Source: an uncultured Mucispirillum sp.
GTDB taxonomy: Bacteria; Chrysiogenota; Deferribacteres; Deferribacterales; Mucispirillaceae
DNA length: 7,373 nt
Assembly: GCA_945929285.1 (NCBI GenBank)
Contig: CAMEOC010000045.1
Coordinates: forward strand, 1-7,373
Direction: 5' to 3'
The notes below the pieces were generated by a model, which saw nothing but the letters and a program-made list of their open reading frames with translations, did not search any database and was not told where the DNA came from. Both the position numbers and the translations under genes were made by a program. This document shows, in pieces, positions 1 through 5,533 of the stretch; positions within the stretch are counted from its first letter, which is position 1, and each line of letters starts with the position of its first letter.

Positions 1-244
1 CTTTTGCTTTATATTTTACTTCTGCTGTTTCTTCCTGTTCCTTTTCAGCAGGCTCATCACCAGTAATGCTTTCTGGTGCTTCTATAACTTCACTTTCTGC
101 CACTTCTTCCTGCTCTGCTTGCTCTACCTGTTCACTACTTACAGGCTCATCACCAGTAATGCTTTCTGGTGCTTCTATAACAGCATTTTCCTCTGTTACT
201 TCTTTTTCTTCCTGCTCTGCATTTTGTTCTTTCATTTTTCCCAT
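1..244 (-). CDS. Acidic repeat-containing phage protein downstream of the capsid gene (3' end outside window)
   Basis: This open frame starts at ATG (244-242) and stays open for 81 codons to the left edge, so the C-terminus is missing. AAGGGG lies about 5 bases upstream, which favours this ATG over a second one three codons in. The visible part is extremely rich in Glu, with Gln, Ala and Val, and has no aromatic residue until a Tyr near the edge, so it should be disordered or extended. The 13-residue block VIEAPESITGDEP occurs twice, 31 residues apart. It follows the major capsid gene, where lambda carries the small Glu/Ala-rich packaging protein FI, so an FI-like or other head-completion role fits by position. 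No domain is recognisable and the function is inferred from context only. The opposite strand is also open here, which is a shadow of the low-complexity coding sequence. Confidence 0.75.
   Translation of the reverse strand, partial: MGKMKEQNAEQEEKEVTEENAVIEAPESITGDEPVSSEQVEQAEQEEVAESEVIEAPESITGDEPAEKEQEETAEVKYKAK
49..181. repeat. Two perfect 40-bp direct repeats inside the acidic gene
   Basis: Positions 49-88 and 142-181 are identical over 40 bp, with a period of 93 bp (31 codons), so the reading frame is kept. They encode the duplicated VIEAPESITGDEP block plus flanking codons. DNA identity without synonymous differences suggests a recent in-frame duplication. The stretch between them has diverged in length and sequence from what follows the other copy. 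Confidence 0.9.
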
Positions 245-266
245 AATATCCCCTTACAATAATAAA

Positions 267-393
267 AAGGTTATAAAATTTTTGGCTAGTTCAAGGCGGA
301 CTAGAATTTTTTGCGACAGGAGTTTACACATTAGTAAATGACTGAGCAAAAATTCTAGCCAACACAGAAATAGACAAAAAGATATAACCGTTA
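267..393. repeat. Palindromic intergenic element, copy A
   Basis: This nested inverted repeat of about 127 bp lies between the capsid gene and the acidic gene. Its outer arms are GGTTATA (269-275) and TATAACC (383-389), followed inward by TTTTTGGCTA (279-288) pairing with TAGACAAAAA (371-380, one mismatch). The centre is a strong hairpin: CTAGAATTTTTTGC (301-314) against GCAAAAATTCTAG (346-358), with TTTAC/GTAAA (323-327/334-338) at its tip. The left 31 bp (267-297) and right 33 bp (361-393) recur, each with two mismatches, at the ends of the element at 1493-1785. The right end includes the TAA stop of the capsid gene. There is no coding potential. It looks like a dispersed, non-autonomous palindromic element or an mRNA 3'-end structure rather than a simple terminator, because no T-run follows the stem on the minus strand. 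Confidence 0.8.
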
Positions 394-1434
394 ATCTTCG
401 GTGATTTTACCAGCAACAATACAATTCGGATTTGAGAAACATGGCAGCGGTGAACTTTCCACCATTACTTTTTTATTTTTGCTATCTTTATTCTCAAAAC
501 TTGCATACATTTTTGTAGGTAAAAGCCCATTGCCTGCATTTGCATCAAAATTTTGTATGGCACCATAACCCATAAAATTACCAGCATTAGATGCACCATA
601 AACAAATGCATTATCATCAATCATATTTACAGATTTACCATCTTTATCATAATAGCGTTCATATTCATAAACTTCGCCTATACCCGGAATATAACCATAG
701 CGATAAAGCCCCGGCATATCACTTGATACTTCCATTTTAGTAATACCGTATTTGCTTGATGAATAAAGTTCTTTTACTCCTTCATCTTTAAAAAATAATG
801 CCGCAGCTTTTGAGCCTAAAACCAATACATCAGCCTGGGCATTATAACCGTTTTTGAGAATTAAAGAACGCCACTGGCGAATATTTTTTAACACATCGCT
901 ACCAGTATTGCCCCACTGGTTTGTGCTTGTTAAAGCTATTGTATGCTCTGCTTTTCTACCAAAATCTATTTCCTGCTGTTTAACTGTTTCACCTACTTTA
1001 TAGTCATAGATAAATTTACCATTTATAACAGCCTGAGCACACATAAGCTCTTCTGTATTTTCAACAGCTCTTTTTAAGTTCACTAAATGGCGAGTAATTA
1101 CTTCCATTTCAGGAGTAGTATTATTAAAAGGATTTTGCCCTGCAGTTCTATACATAAAATCTTGCGGAGTAATATTTATATAAGGTGCAAGATATGCAGT
1201 TTTTAAGATATTACTATTATAGCCTTGTTTAGACATAATAGAGCCTTCGCTCATAGGGGATACAAAAGGTGCAACACCATTACCTACTGCATCAATATCA
1301 AGCTGAATAGTATCTGTGCTTGATTGTATTTCTTTACTAAAAAAAGTATCTTTAAAAAAATTTCTTTTAGGCTCCATACCTAAAACCACTTTTGTCAAAA
1401 CTCTATTATCATAGATGATTGCATTATCTGCCAT
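391..1434 (-). CDS. Major capsid protein, lambda gpE family
   Basis: This is the main shell protein of the phage head, forming the icosahedral lattice around the scaffold and expanding during DNA packaging. At 347 residues it is close to lambda gpE (about 341). The family pattern is visible: an N-terminal region with conserved Pro/Gly blocks (near VSPMSEGSIMSKQGY), then TAYLAPYINITPQDFMYR, and a C-terminal VESSPLP motif at about residues 325-331 followed by the usual final beta strand. The ATG at 1434 has GGAG seven bases upstream. The gene is intact. Unlike the usual tight head operon, it is separated from the decoration gene upstream by 351 bp of palindromic repeats, and its TAA stop lies at the end of another such element. 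The family call is by recognition of the sequence and gene order. Confidence 0.93.
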   Translation of the reverse strand: MADNAIIYDNRVLTKVVLGMEPKRNFFKDTFFSKEIQSSTDTIQLDIDAVGNGVAPFVSPMSEGSIMSKQGYNSNILKTAYLAPYINITPQDFMYRTAGQNPFNNTTPEMEVITRHLVNLKRAVENTEELMCAQAVINGKFIYDYKVGETVKQQEIDFGRKAEHTIALTSTNQWGNTGSDVLKNIRQWRSLILKNGYNAQADVLVLGSKAAALFFKDEGVKELYSSSKYGITKMEVSSDMPGLYRYGYIPGIGEVYEYERYYDKDGKSVNMIDDNAFVYGASNAGNFMGYGAIQNFDANAGNGLLPTKMYASFENKDSKNKKVMVESSPLPCFSNPNCIVAGKITED

Positions 1435-1456
1435 ATTTTCTCTCCATTAAAATTTT

Positions 1457-1484
1457 AGATTCTTCACATACGTTCAGAATGACA
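1457..1484. repeat. Partial copy of a dispersed palindromic repeat
   Basis: AGATTCTTC (1457-1465) and TTCAGAATGACA (1473-1484) match the left half of the longer element at 3334-3400, with a shorter and different middle (ACATACG). The right half, expected to begin with TGTCATACTGAG, is absent. It sits between the capsid ribosome binding site and repeat element B. It has no coding role and is probably a truncated member of a genome-wide repeat family. Confidence 0.55.
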
Positions 1485-1492
1485 TATTTTTT

Positions 1493-1785
1493 AAGGTTAT
1501 AAGATTTTTGGTTAGTTCAAGGCACATTAAAAAATTAGTGAAAGGAGTTTACCGTTTAACCATAATAAAAAATCTGTCCTAGATTTTTTATTTAATCGTT
1601 TAGTCGCAGTAAATGCTCCCATACTCACTAAAGGTCGCTCGTCCTGAGCTTTGTAAAATAATCGGGCTTTGCCCGTTATGTTACATCCTTTTTTTGTTAG
1701 TCAAAAATACTATTTTTGACTATTTGTTAGGACTGAACTAATTTTTGTAAGCAACACAGAAATAACCAAAAAGATATAACCGTTA
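1493..1785. repeat. Palindromic intergenic element, copy B (long form)
   Basis: This accounts for most of the 351-bp gap between the decoration and capsid genes, and I see no gene in it. Its terminal 31 bp (1493-1523) and 33 bp (1753-1785) match those of copy A at 29/31 and 31/33 positions. The interior is about 229 bp, against 63 bp in copy A, and contains further palindromes. These are a 12-bp perfect stem (1564-1575/1581-1592, loop GTCCT), GCTC/GAGC around another GTCCT (1637-1649), CGGGC-TTT-GCCCG (1663-1675), and an 11-bp stem (1699-1709/1711-1721). TTAGTTC (1512-1518) pairs with GAACTAA (1735-1741). AGTGA, GGAG and TTTAC on the left also pair with GTAAA, CTCC and TCACT on the right, so the whole can fold as a nested cruciform. 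The right end touches the decoration-gene stop codon. Confidence 0.8.
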
Positions 1786-2139
1786 TTATCTTAAAAAAAT
1801 TGAGTTACTATGTAATTCAATTTTAGCTTTATTTTTATTTGCCACACCTGCATCAAAAATCACTGCATCTTTATTAAACTTACCAGATAAGTATATATAC
1901 TTATCTTTATTTGATGCACCTGCTGGTAAATCTTCTGCTAATATAGCTACTGGCACATTTGAGCCATCATCATTAGCATCTTTACAGATTTTAAATGTAT
2001 TAGTTGCTGAAACTCTGCCTAATACTGTGCCTCTTTTCACTTCAACTGCTTCATCAACTGTGCCTATTTCAAGCACTGTTAAATCGCCACCTGCAAGCAG
2101 GTTATCATAATTAAATGTATCACTTTCTATACTTGGCAT
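1786..2139 (-). CDS. Head decoration protein, lambda gpD family
   Basis: Decoration protein trimers bind the expanded capsid at its threefold sites and stabilise it against packaged DNA. The product is 117 residues, near the 110 of lambda gpD. The core is typical: a flexible N-terminus, a segment around LLAGGDLTVLEIGTVDEAVE, a Gly-rich turn RGTVLGRVSATNTFK, then VPVAILAEDLPAG and a C-terminal strand region with LSGKFNKDAVIFDAG. I chose the ATG at 2139 (MPSIESD) because a run of seven G lies just upstream as the ribosome binding site, and because an upstream TTG at 2187 would overlap the protease gene and add 16 residues absent from the family. The gene begins 10 bases after the protease stop, so the two are translationally linked. 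It is intact. Confidence 0.88.
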   Translation of the reverse strand: MPSIESDTFNYDNLLAGGDLTVLEIGTVDEAVEVKRGTVLGRVSATNTFKICKDANDDGSNVPVAILAEDLPAGASNKDKYIYLSGKFNKDAVIFDAGVANKNKAKIELHSNSIFLR

Positions 2140-2143
2140 AATA

Positions 2144-2150
2144 CCCCCCC
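2144..2150 (-). promoter_or_regulatory. Seven-G tract acting as the decoration-gene ribosome binding site
   Basis: On the minus strand the protease stop TAG runs directly into a G homopolymer: the G of TAG is the first of seven, followed by TATT and the ATG at 2139. This is the only G-rich stretch in the right place to pair with 16S rRNA. Such tracts are prone to slipped-strand change, and the tract is conspicuous in this AT-rich window. A length change would alter Shine-Dalgarno spacing and strength but not the protease reading frame, because the frame has already terminated. Confidence 0.65.
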
Positions 2151-2515
2151 TATTTAATTCCTTTTTGAAACTGTTTAGATAATTCAAGCATTGTATTTAC
2201 CTGAGCATCTTCTTTGCTAATATCTAACATATCAGCACCTGCCACAATAGGCTCTACCGCCTGCACAATAGGCTGTTCTTCTTTTTTTAAAGTTGCCTTA
2301 TACTCATCACTTCCGATATAAGCTACAATGCGAGCATTTGTATCAGCTACAGATGCACCGCTTGATATTGCTTCCTGCACCAGTTTTTCACACCCTGGCA
2401 CTTGTATTGCCATAAGCTCTGCTACCCTTTTTCTTTCTGCTGCTACTGCATTAGCTTCAATTTGTGCAGTATCAACATGCGTTTCTTCTGCATATTCTTT
2501 TAAATTTTCTGGCAT
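2150..2515 (-). CDS. Nested in-frame capsid scaffold protein (lambda Nu3-like)
   Basis: Within the protease gene, in the same frame, the ATG at 2515 (codon 268, MPENLKEYAEE) is preceded by AAGGAG with a six-base gap, the best ribosome binding site in the window. It lies at the linker between the protease and scaffold regions, so translation from it would give a free 121-residue scaffold. In lambda, scaffold Nu3 is made in just this way from an internal start in gene C, at higher level than the protease. The product is charged and predicted helical, with AAERKRVAEL and a C-terminus ending in LSKQFQKGIK that could bind the capsid protein. The sequence shows the start signal and its placement. 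Expression as a separate protein is inferred. Confidence 0.8.
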   Translation of the reverse strand: MPENLKEYAEETHVDTAQIEANAVAAERKRVAELMAIQVPGCEKLVQEAISSGASVADTNARIVAYIGSDEYKATLKKEEQPIVQAVEPIVAGADMLDISKEDAQVNTMLELSKQFQKGIK

Positions 2516-3316
2516 ATTTTTCTCCTTATAATTTTCTTTTTTATTTATATTATTAAGTTCTATTATCAATTGGTCCATGCTTCCAAGCCTATCAGCAAGC
2601 CCAGCAGTTACAGCTACAGCACCAACCAGCACACCGCCTTTATTACCTCTGTTTATTACTTCATCACTTGTTATGCCCCTGTATTTTGCAACCTTATCAA
2701 TAAAAATAGATGCAAGATAATCTACTTTTGCTTGATATTCTGCCTTTCCAAGTTCTGATTCAGCTTCCACATTTTTCATAGGGCTTTGGCTTGATTTAAA
2801 TATTACTGATTTATCATTTTGTTTGCTTACTACTCTCATTACTCCAATAGAGCCAACAGAGCCCATTTCATCAATTATAATTTCATCACAAGCTGAAGCT
2901 AAAAAATACCCAGCAGAGCATGCCATACCTGTAACATAGGCCTTAATAGGTTTAATTCCACGGGCATTATATATGATTTCTGCAAGCTCATTTACTCCAG
3001 TTATTGCTCCACCTGGAGTATCAAAATCTAAAATAATTGATTTAACTTCTTCATTATCAAGTAAGCTTTGAAAATCTTTTGCTATATTTTCAATAGCTGC
3101 ACTACCCATTCCTAAAAAGCTGGCAAGCATATCAGCATGGCGAGAGATAATACCAGAAATATGAATAATACCCACACTGCCATGATATGTTACTTCATAA
3201 GTTTTATAATCAACCTGCCCTGCATATTTATTTATTGCCTCATGTAGCCCTTTGTTATCATAGATTGATAAATATTTATTTAATGCACTTTCTTCCATTG
3301 CATATATATTATTCAA
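2150..3316 (-). CDS. S49-family capsid maturation protease (lambda C type) with C-terminal scaffold domain
   Basis: This ClpP/SppA-fold serine protease is made inside the procapsid and cleaves scaffold and portal during head maturation. It has 388 residues. Residues about 45-260 are the protease domain: the DTPGG oxyanion-type motif at 99-103, the nucleophile Ser134 in GMACSAGYFLASACD, MGSVGSIGV at 151-159, and a candidate catalytic Lys near 181 (SPMKN). Residues about 268-388 are an acidic, helical scaffold region with AAERKRVAELM. The start is TTG at 3316: AAGGGG lies six bases upstream, while the next ATG, six codons in, has no ribosome binding site. An internal start at 2515 gives a separate scaffold product. 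The gene appears intact. The gap upstream to the portal gene is filled with repeats. Assignment of the Lys is inference. Confidence 0.92.
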   Translation of the reverse strand: MNNIYAMEESALNKYLSIYDNKGLHEAINKYAGQVDYKTYEVTYHGSVGIIHISGIISRHADMLASFLGMGSAAIENIAKDFQSLLDNEEVKSIILDFDTPGGAITGVNELAEIIYNARGIKPIKAYVTGMACSAGYFLASACDEIIIDEMGSVGSIGVMRVVSKQNDKSVIFKSSQSPMKNVEAESELGKAEYQAKVDYLASIFIDKVAKYRGITSDEVINRGNKGGVLVGAVAVTAGLADRLGSMDQLIIELNNINKKENYKEKNMPENLKEYAEETHVDTAQIEANAVAAERKRVAELMAIQVPGCEKLVQEAISSGASVADTNARIVAYIGSDEYKATLKKEEQPIVQAVEPIVAGADMLDISKEDAQVNTMLELSKQFQKGIK

Positions 3317-3333
3317 GATACACCCCTTAAATT

Positions 3334-3400
3334 AGATTCTTCAGACTAAAGTCTTCAGAATGACACAGTTTGTCATACTGAGCCTTCAGGCGAAGTATCT
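3334..3400. repeat. Dispersed bipartite palindromic repeat
   Basis: The two halves, 3334-3365 and 3371-3400, form an imperfect inverted repeat around CAGTT: AGATTCTTC pairs with GAAGTATCT (one mismatch), and TCAGAATGACA pairs with TGTCATACTGA (one mismatch). Each half also carries its own small hairpin (GACTAAAGTC at 3344-3353 and GCCTTCAGGC at 3382-3391), so the fold is a cruciform with side stems. A half copy lies at 1457-1484. It is noncoding and sits just upstream of the protease ribosome binding site. It resembles genome-wide dispersed repeats of the REP or MITE kind, which is an inference. Confidence 0.65.
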
Positions 3401-3411
3401 TATTAAACAAT

Positions 3412-3503
3412 AATAAAAAATACATCCGTGTATTTTTTATTTAGGCGGACTGACGAAATAAATTCGTTTCAGTCCTTACGCAAGCGACGGCTCGTCCTGA
3501 GCC
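3412..3503. repeat. Cluster of three hairpins at the portal 3' end
   Basis: There are three stems. One at 3412-3424/3429-3441 has 13 perfect base pairs with loop TCCG. One at 3447-3453/3469-3475 (GGACTGA/TCAGTCC) has an inner CGAA/TTCG and starts directly after the portal stop codon. One at 3489-3493/3499-3503 (GGCTC/GAGCC) has loop GTCCT and lies inside the last codons of the portal gene. CTTACGCAAGCGA at 3475-3487 recurs exactly at 5339-5351. The cluster fills the gap between portal and protease together with the element at 3334-3400. No clear T-run marks it as a terminator of the head operon. Confidence 0.75.
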
Positions 3504-5001
3504 TTATCATTACCACCTAAATCTTTTTCCATTTCTATTTCATGCTTTCTAATTTCAAGCACATTTTCATACTTCATACCTGTTAAGTTCATTGTTTCAA
3601 CTGTTTTATTTGAAAGCCCTGCTTCAATTCTTGCAACAGCTGCATTTACTTCTTTTAATTCATCTATTTGGCTCTTTTTAGGTGCAAGCCAGTAAGCATT
3701 AAGGTATGCATTTCTTTTTACAGGCTCGCTATATCCTGGTGCATCAATTTTACCTAAAGCCACCATTTCATCTAAAAAATGCTCATAAATAGGCTTGCAG
3801 AAATCATTAATAAAAGCCTGCCTGTATTTTAAAAAAGTTTTTTCAGCTTCTAATAAACTTCCACGGCTGGCACTATAACTTGATGTAAAAGACTGCATTA
3901 AAACTTCAAAAGGCAAACCTAAACCCATACCTATTTTTTTAATGGTGAATGAAATAAAATCAGCAAACTGAGCATTAGGGCGAGTAGGATTAGCAATAGT
4001 TATATCCTGGCCTTCACCAAGCTCTGCTATAACACCATCACCTAAGTGTAAATCATTATCATGTTGCTCTGCTCCTGGTTCTCCTGTAATACTAGCTGGA
4101 GCTAATGTTTCGTTTTGTGGGTTTTTAATAAATACTGTATATTTACTTGATATCACTGATGCCATAAGTTCTGCATCAGAATACCTTTCTATCTGTTTTA
4201 ATTGCTCTAATACTGGAGTTAAAAACGGCAAGCCCCTGGTTTGTCCTGGTCTTGTCTTTTTAAAAATATGCAGTAACTGCCTGCGATTTCTCCCATCATA
4301 AGCTGGCACCTCTCTATACTGTTCAATGCCGAATGGATTTGAAAAATAGTTAAGAGCATCCATTTCACTTCTTGGCAGGTTTGTTTTAAAAAAGTATGAT
4401 ACTGGGGCATTATACTTATTCTTTCTAACGCCCAGCATCACACCTGCAGCATTTATATATTGTGAGGGAGTTGTGCATATATCGCTTTCTATTCAATTTA
4501 TTGATAAAGTGTAATCTGTTACAGGGTTTTTAATGTATGTAAGCAGTGCAAATACATCACCATTTTCTAAAAAAGATGAAAATGCTAAATCCTGCAAAGC
4601 ATAAAAATTTAAAGTTAGTTCGCTATCACAAAATAAACTATCAGCCCACAGAGCAAACTCACTTTCTATTATATTTTCTATTCATCTCGTGATAAGCCAA
4701 GCACTGCCCCATTAATAGCAGGCATCAACTTTAAACCATCACCAATAACTCCACGGCACATAAGCTTTATAATACCTGCACCTATACTGCTGTTTCTTAT
4801 AATATCACGGCTTCTTGCTCTTATAGTAGACAACTCACCAACAATATCACTATCTGCTACCCGTTCCAGTGGCTGAAATGAAACCATAGCAGGCCGCACA
4901 CCTGATGCTGCATTATGAGCAGCATTAGATAATGCGCTTTCAGTAATGAGGTTTGCGTTATGCTTAAAAAAATAGGTCCTTATTTGATCTATAATATTCA
5001 T
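3476..5001 (-). pseudogene. Broken portal protein gene, lambda gpB type
   Basis: The portal is the 12-subunit ring at one head vertex through which DNA enters and leaves. Three fragments together cover the family. 5001-4678 is in frame, with STIRARSRDIIRNSSIGAG and VIGDGLKLMPA, and ends LGLSRDE then TAG. The next fragment continues in the -1 frame from about 4681 to 4496 (IENIIESEFALWADSLFCD, then LQDLAFSSFLENGDVFALL) and ends at TGA 4495-4493. The same frame then resumes with IESDICTTP and GVRKNKYNAPVSYFFK, runs through LGLPFEVLMQSFTSSYSASR, and ends at TAA 3478-3476. Restoring one A near 4681 and reading the TGA as a sense codon gives 508 residues, close to lambda gpB (533). The TGA stands where relatives commonly have Leu in a LIEAD-like motif, so TTA to TGA fits. 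The gene starts six bases after the upstream small head gene. The last residues are encoded by a repeat hairpin. Confidence 0.88.
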
Positions 5002-5007
5002 ATATTT

Positions 5008-5223
5008 TTACCTGGGAATTGCACGGCTTACTCTAAATGAACCACCACGGCGGATACTATTTACTTTAGATTGCCAATAATCAATAGATTCCCGCACTTC
5101 TTTTAAATTGCGGTAAGTTAAAGTTCTTTCGCCTATTTGATATGTGCCAATATGGCATAATTTAGACTCAGCCTCTAACCATTCACTTAATCTTTTTTCT
5201 GCCAGTTCTAATGTTATTGACAC
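5008..5223 (-). CDS. DUF6148-like small head protein (position of lambda gpW)
   Basis: This 71-residue protein has the DUF6148 pattern as I remember it: SITLELAEKRLSEWLEAE, then YQIGERTLTYRNLKEVRES, IDYWQSKV, and an Arg-rich tail RRGGSFRVSRAIPR. Such proteins are encoded just before the portal gene and are thought to act in head completion or head-tail joining. The function is inferred from position. I chose the GTG start at 5223 because GGAG lies five bases upstream and because the family begins here. Longer starts at 5397 (ATG), or the ATGs at 5265 and 5238, would add residues encoded largely by repeat hairpins. The stop is six bases before the portal ATG, so the two genes are coupled. The gene is intact although its partner is broken. 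Confidence 0.8.
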   Translation of the reverse strand: MSITLELAEKRLSEWLEAESKLCHIGTYQIGERTLTYRNLKEVRESIDYWQSKVNSIRRGGSFRVSRAIPR

Positions 5224-5279
5224 ATTCACTCCATTCATAAATTGAAATAAATTCAATTTATTCATTTCGCTTACTTTTA

Positions 5280-5369
5280 TTTGAAAATTCGTCCTTGAAT
5301 TTTCAAAATCACGCAATGCCCGAACAAGTCGGCTCCAGCTTACGCAAGCGAAAATACATCCTGTATTTT
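5280..5369. repeat. Hairpin repeat cluster upstream of the small head gene
   Basis: It contains a perfect 11-bp stem at 5280-5290/5297-5307 (loop GTCCTT) and a perfect 8-bp stem at 5351-5358/5362-5369 (loop TCC). Between them lies CTTACGCAAGCGA (5339-5351), identical to the portal 3' end. The frame of the small head gene stays open through it back to an ATG at 5397, but the encoded residues do not belong to the protein family, so this is noncoding repeat. An isolated AAGGAG (5385-5380, minus strand) lies just outside and may be an older ribosome binding site cut off from its gene by the insertion, which is speculative. Confidence 0.7.
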
Positions 5370-5415
5370 TATTATCTCCTTGTAAGGATAATAACATGTA
5401 ATATAATATACTCTG

Positions 5416-5460
5416 TAATTTCTGTGATTTTTGGAATTTTTGTAATTTCTGGGATTTTAA
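5416..5460. repeat. Five tandem 9-bp degenerate units
   Basis: Units TAATTTCTG, TGATTTTTG, GAATTTTTG, TAATTTCTG and GGATTTTAA run head to tail. The shared core is ATTT, and the first and fourth units are identical. They lie in the 310-base gap between the minus-strand small head gene and plus-strand hicA, just outside the hicAB operator. They could be binding sites or a slippage product. Nothing else is seen in this part of the gap. Confidence 0.6.
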
Positions 5461-5475
5461 AATATTAAAAAAAAT

Positions 5476-5529
5476 AATACTTATTTATAAAATAAGTATT
5501 GACAATATAAGTATTATATACTATATATT
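5476..5529 (+). promoter_or_regulatory. hicAB promoter with repeated candidate operator half-sites
   Basis: A sigma70-type promoter is visible: TTGACA at 5499-5504, a 17-base spacer, and TATATA at 5522-5527. A perfect 10-bp inverted repeat, AATACTTATT (5476-5485) and AATAAGTATT (5491-5500), overlaps the -35 box. A third half-site, ATAAGTATTA (5507-5516), lies in the spacer and is also inverted relative to the first. HicB proteins with ribbon-helix-helix domains typically repress their own promoter, so these are the likely HicB operators. The expected transcription start, about seven bases after the -10 box, falls at or next to the hicA ATG (5534). Confidence 0.75.
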
Positions 5530-5533
5530 ACAT

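Noticed and set aside
66..341. Plus-strand open frame of 91 codons opposite the acidic gene
   Set aside because: It is Ser/Cys/Thr-rich low-complexity sequence antisense to the Glu-rich gene and runs into the palindromic element. It has no convincing ribosome binding site.
1663..1675. CGGGC-TTT-GCCCG as a terminator between decoration and capsid genes
   Set aside because: The stem is only five pairs and is followed on the minus strand by ATTATTTT rather than a clean T-run. It is better explained as part of repeat element B.
267..1785. CRISPR array or attachment sites
   Set aside because: The repeated pieces are the ends of palindromic elements, not regularly spaced direct repeats with spacers. 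No integrase or core site is visible.
2328..2758. Two plus-strand open frames opposite the protease gene
   Set aside because: They are antisense shadows of a well-supported protease/scaffold gene, with no family similarity or start signals.
4219..4410. Minus-strand open frame overlapping the portal in another frame
   Set aside because: The portal frame here encodes recognisable family motifs. The alternative frame does not resemble any protein I know.
4493..4495. TGA recoded as Trp, Gly or selenocysteine
   Set aside because: The gene already has a frameshift, none of the intact genes here shows an in-frame TGA, and the site fits an ordinary Leu codon changed by one base.
4675..4690. Programmed -1 ribosomal frameshift in the portal gene
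   Set aside because: No slippery heptamer of the X XXY YYZ type is present at the junction, and an in-frame TGA follows downstream, so mutation or sequencing error is simpler.
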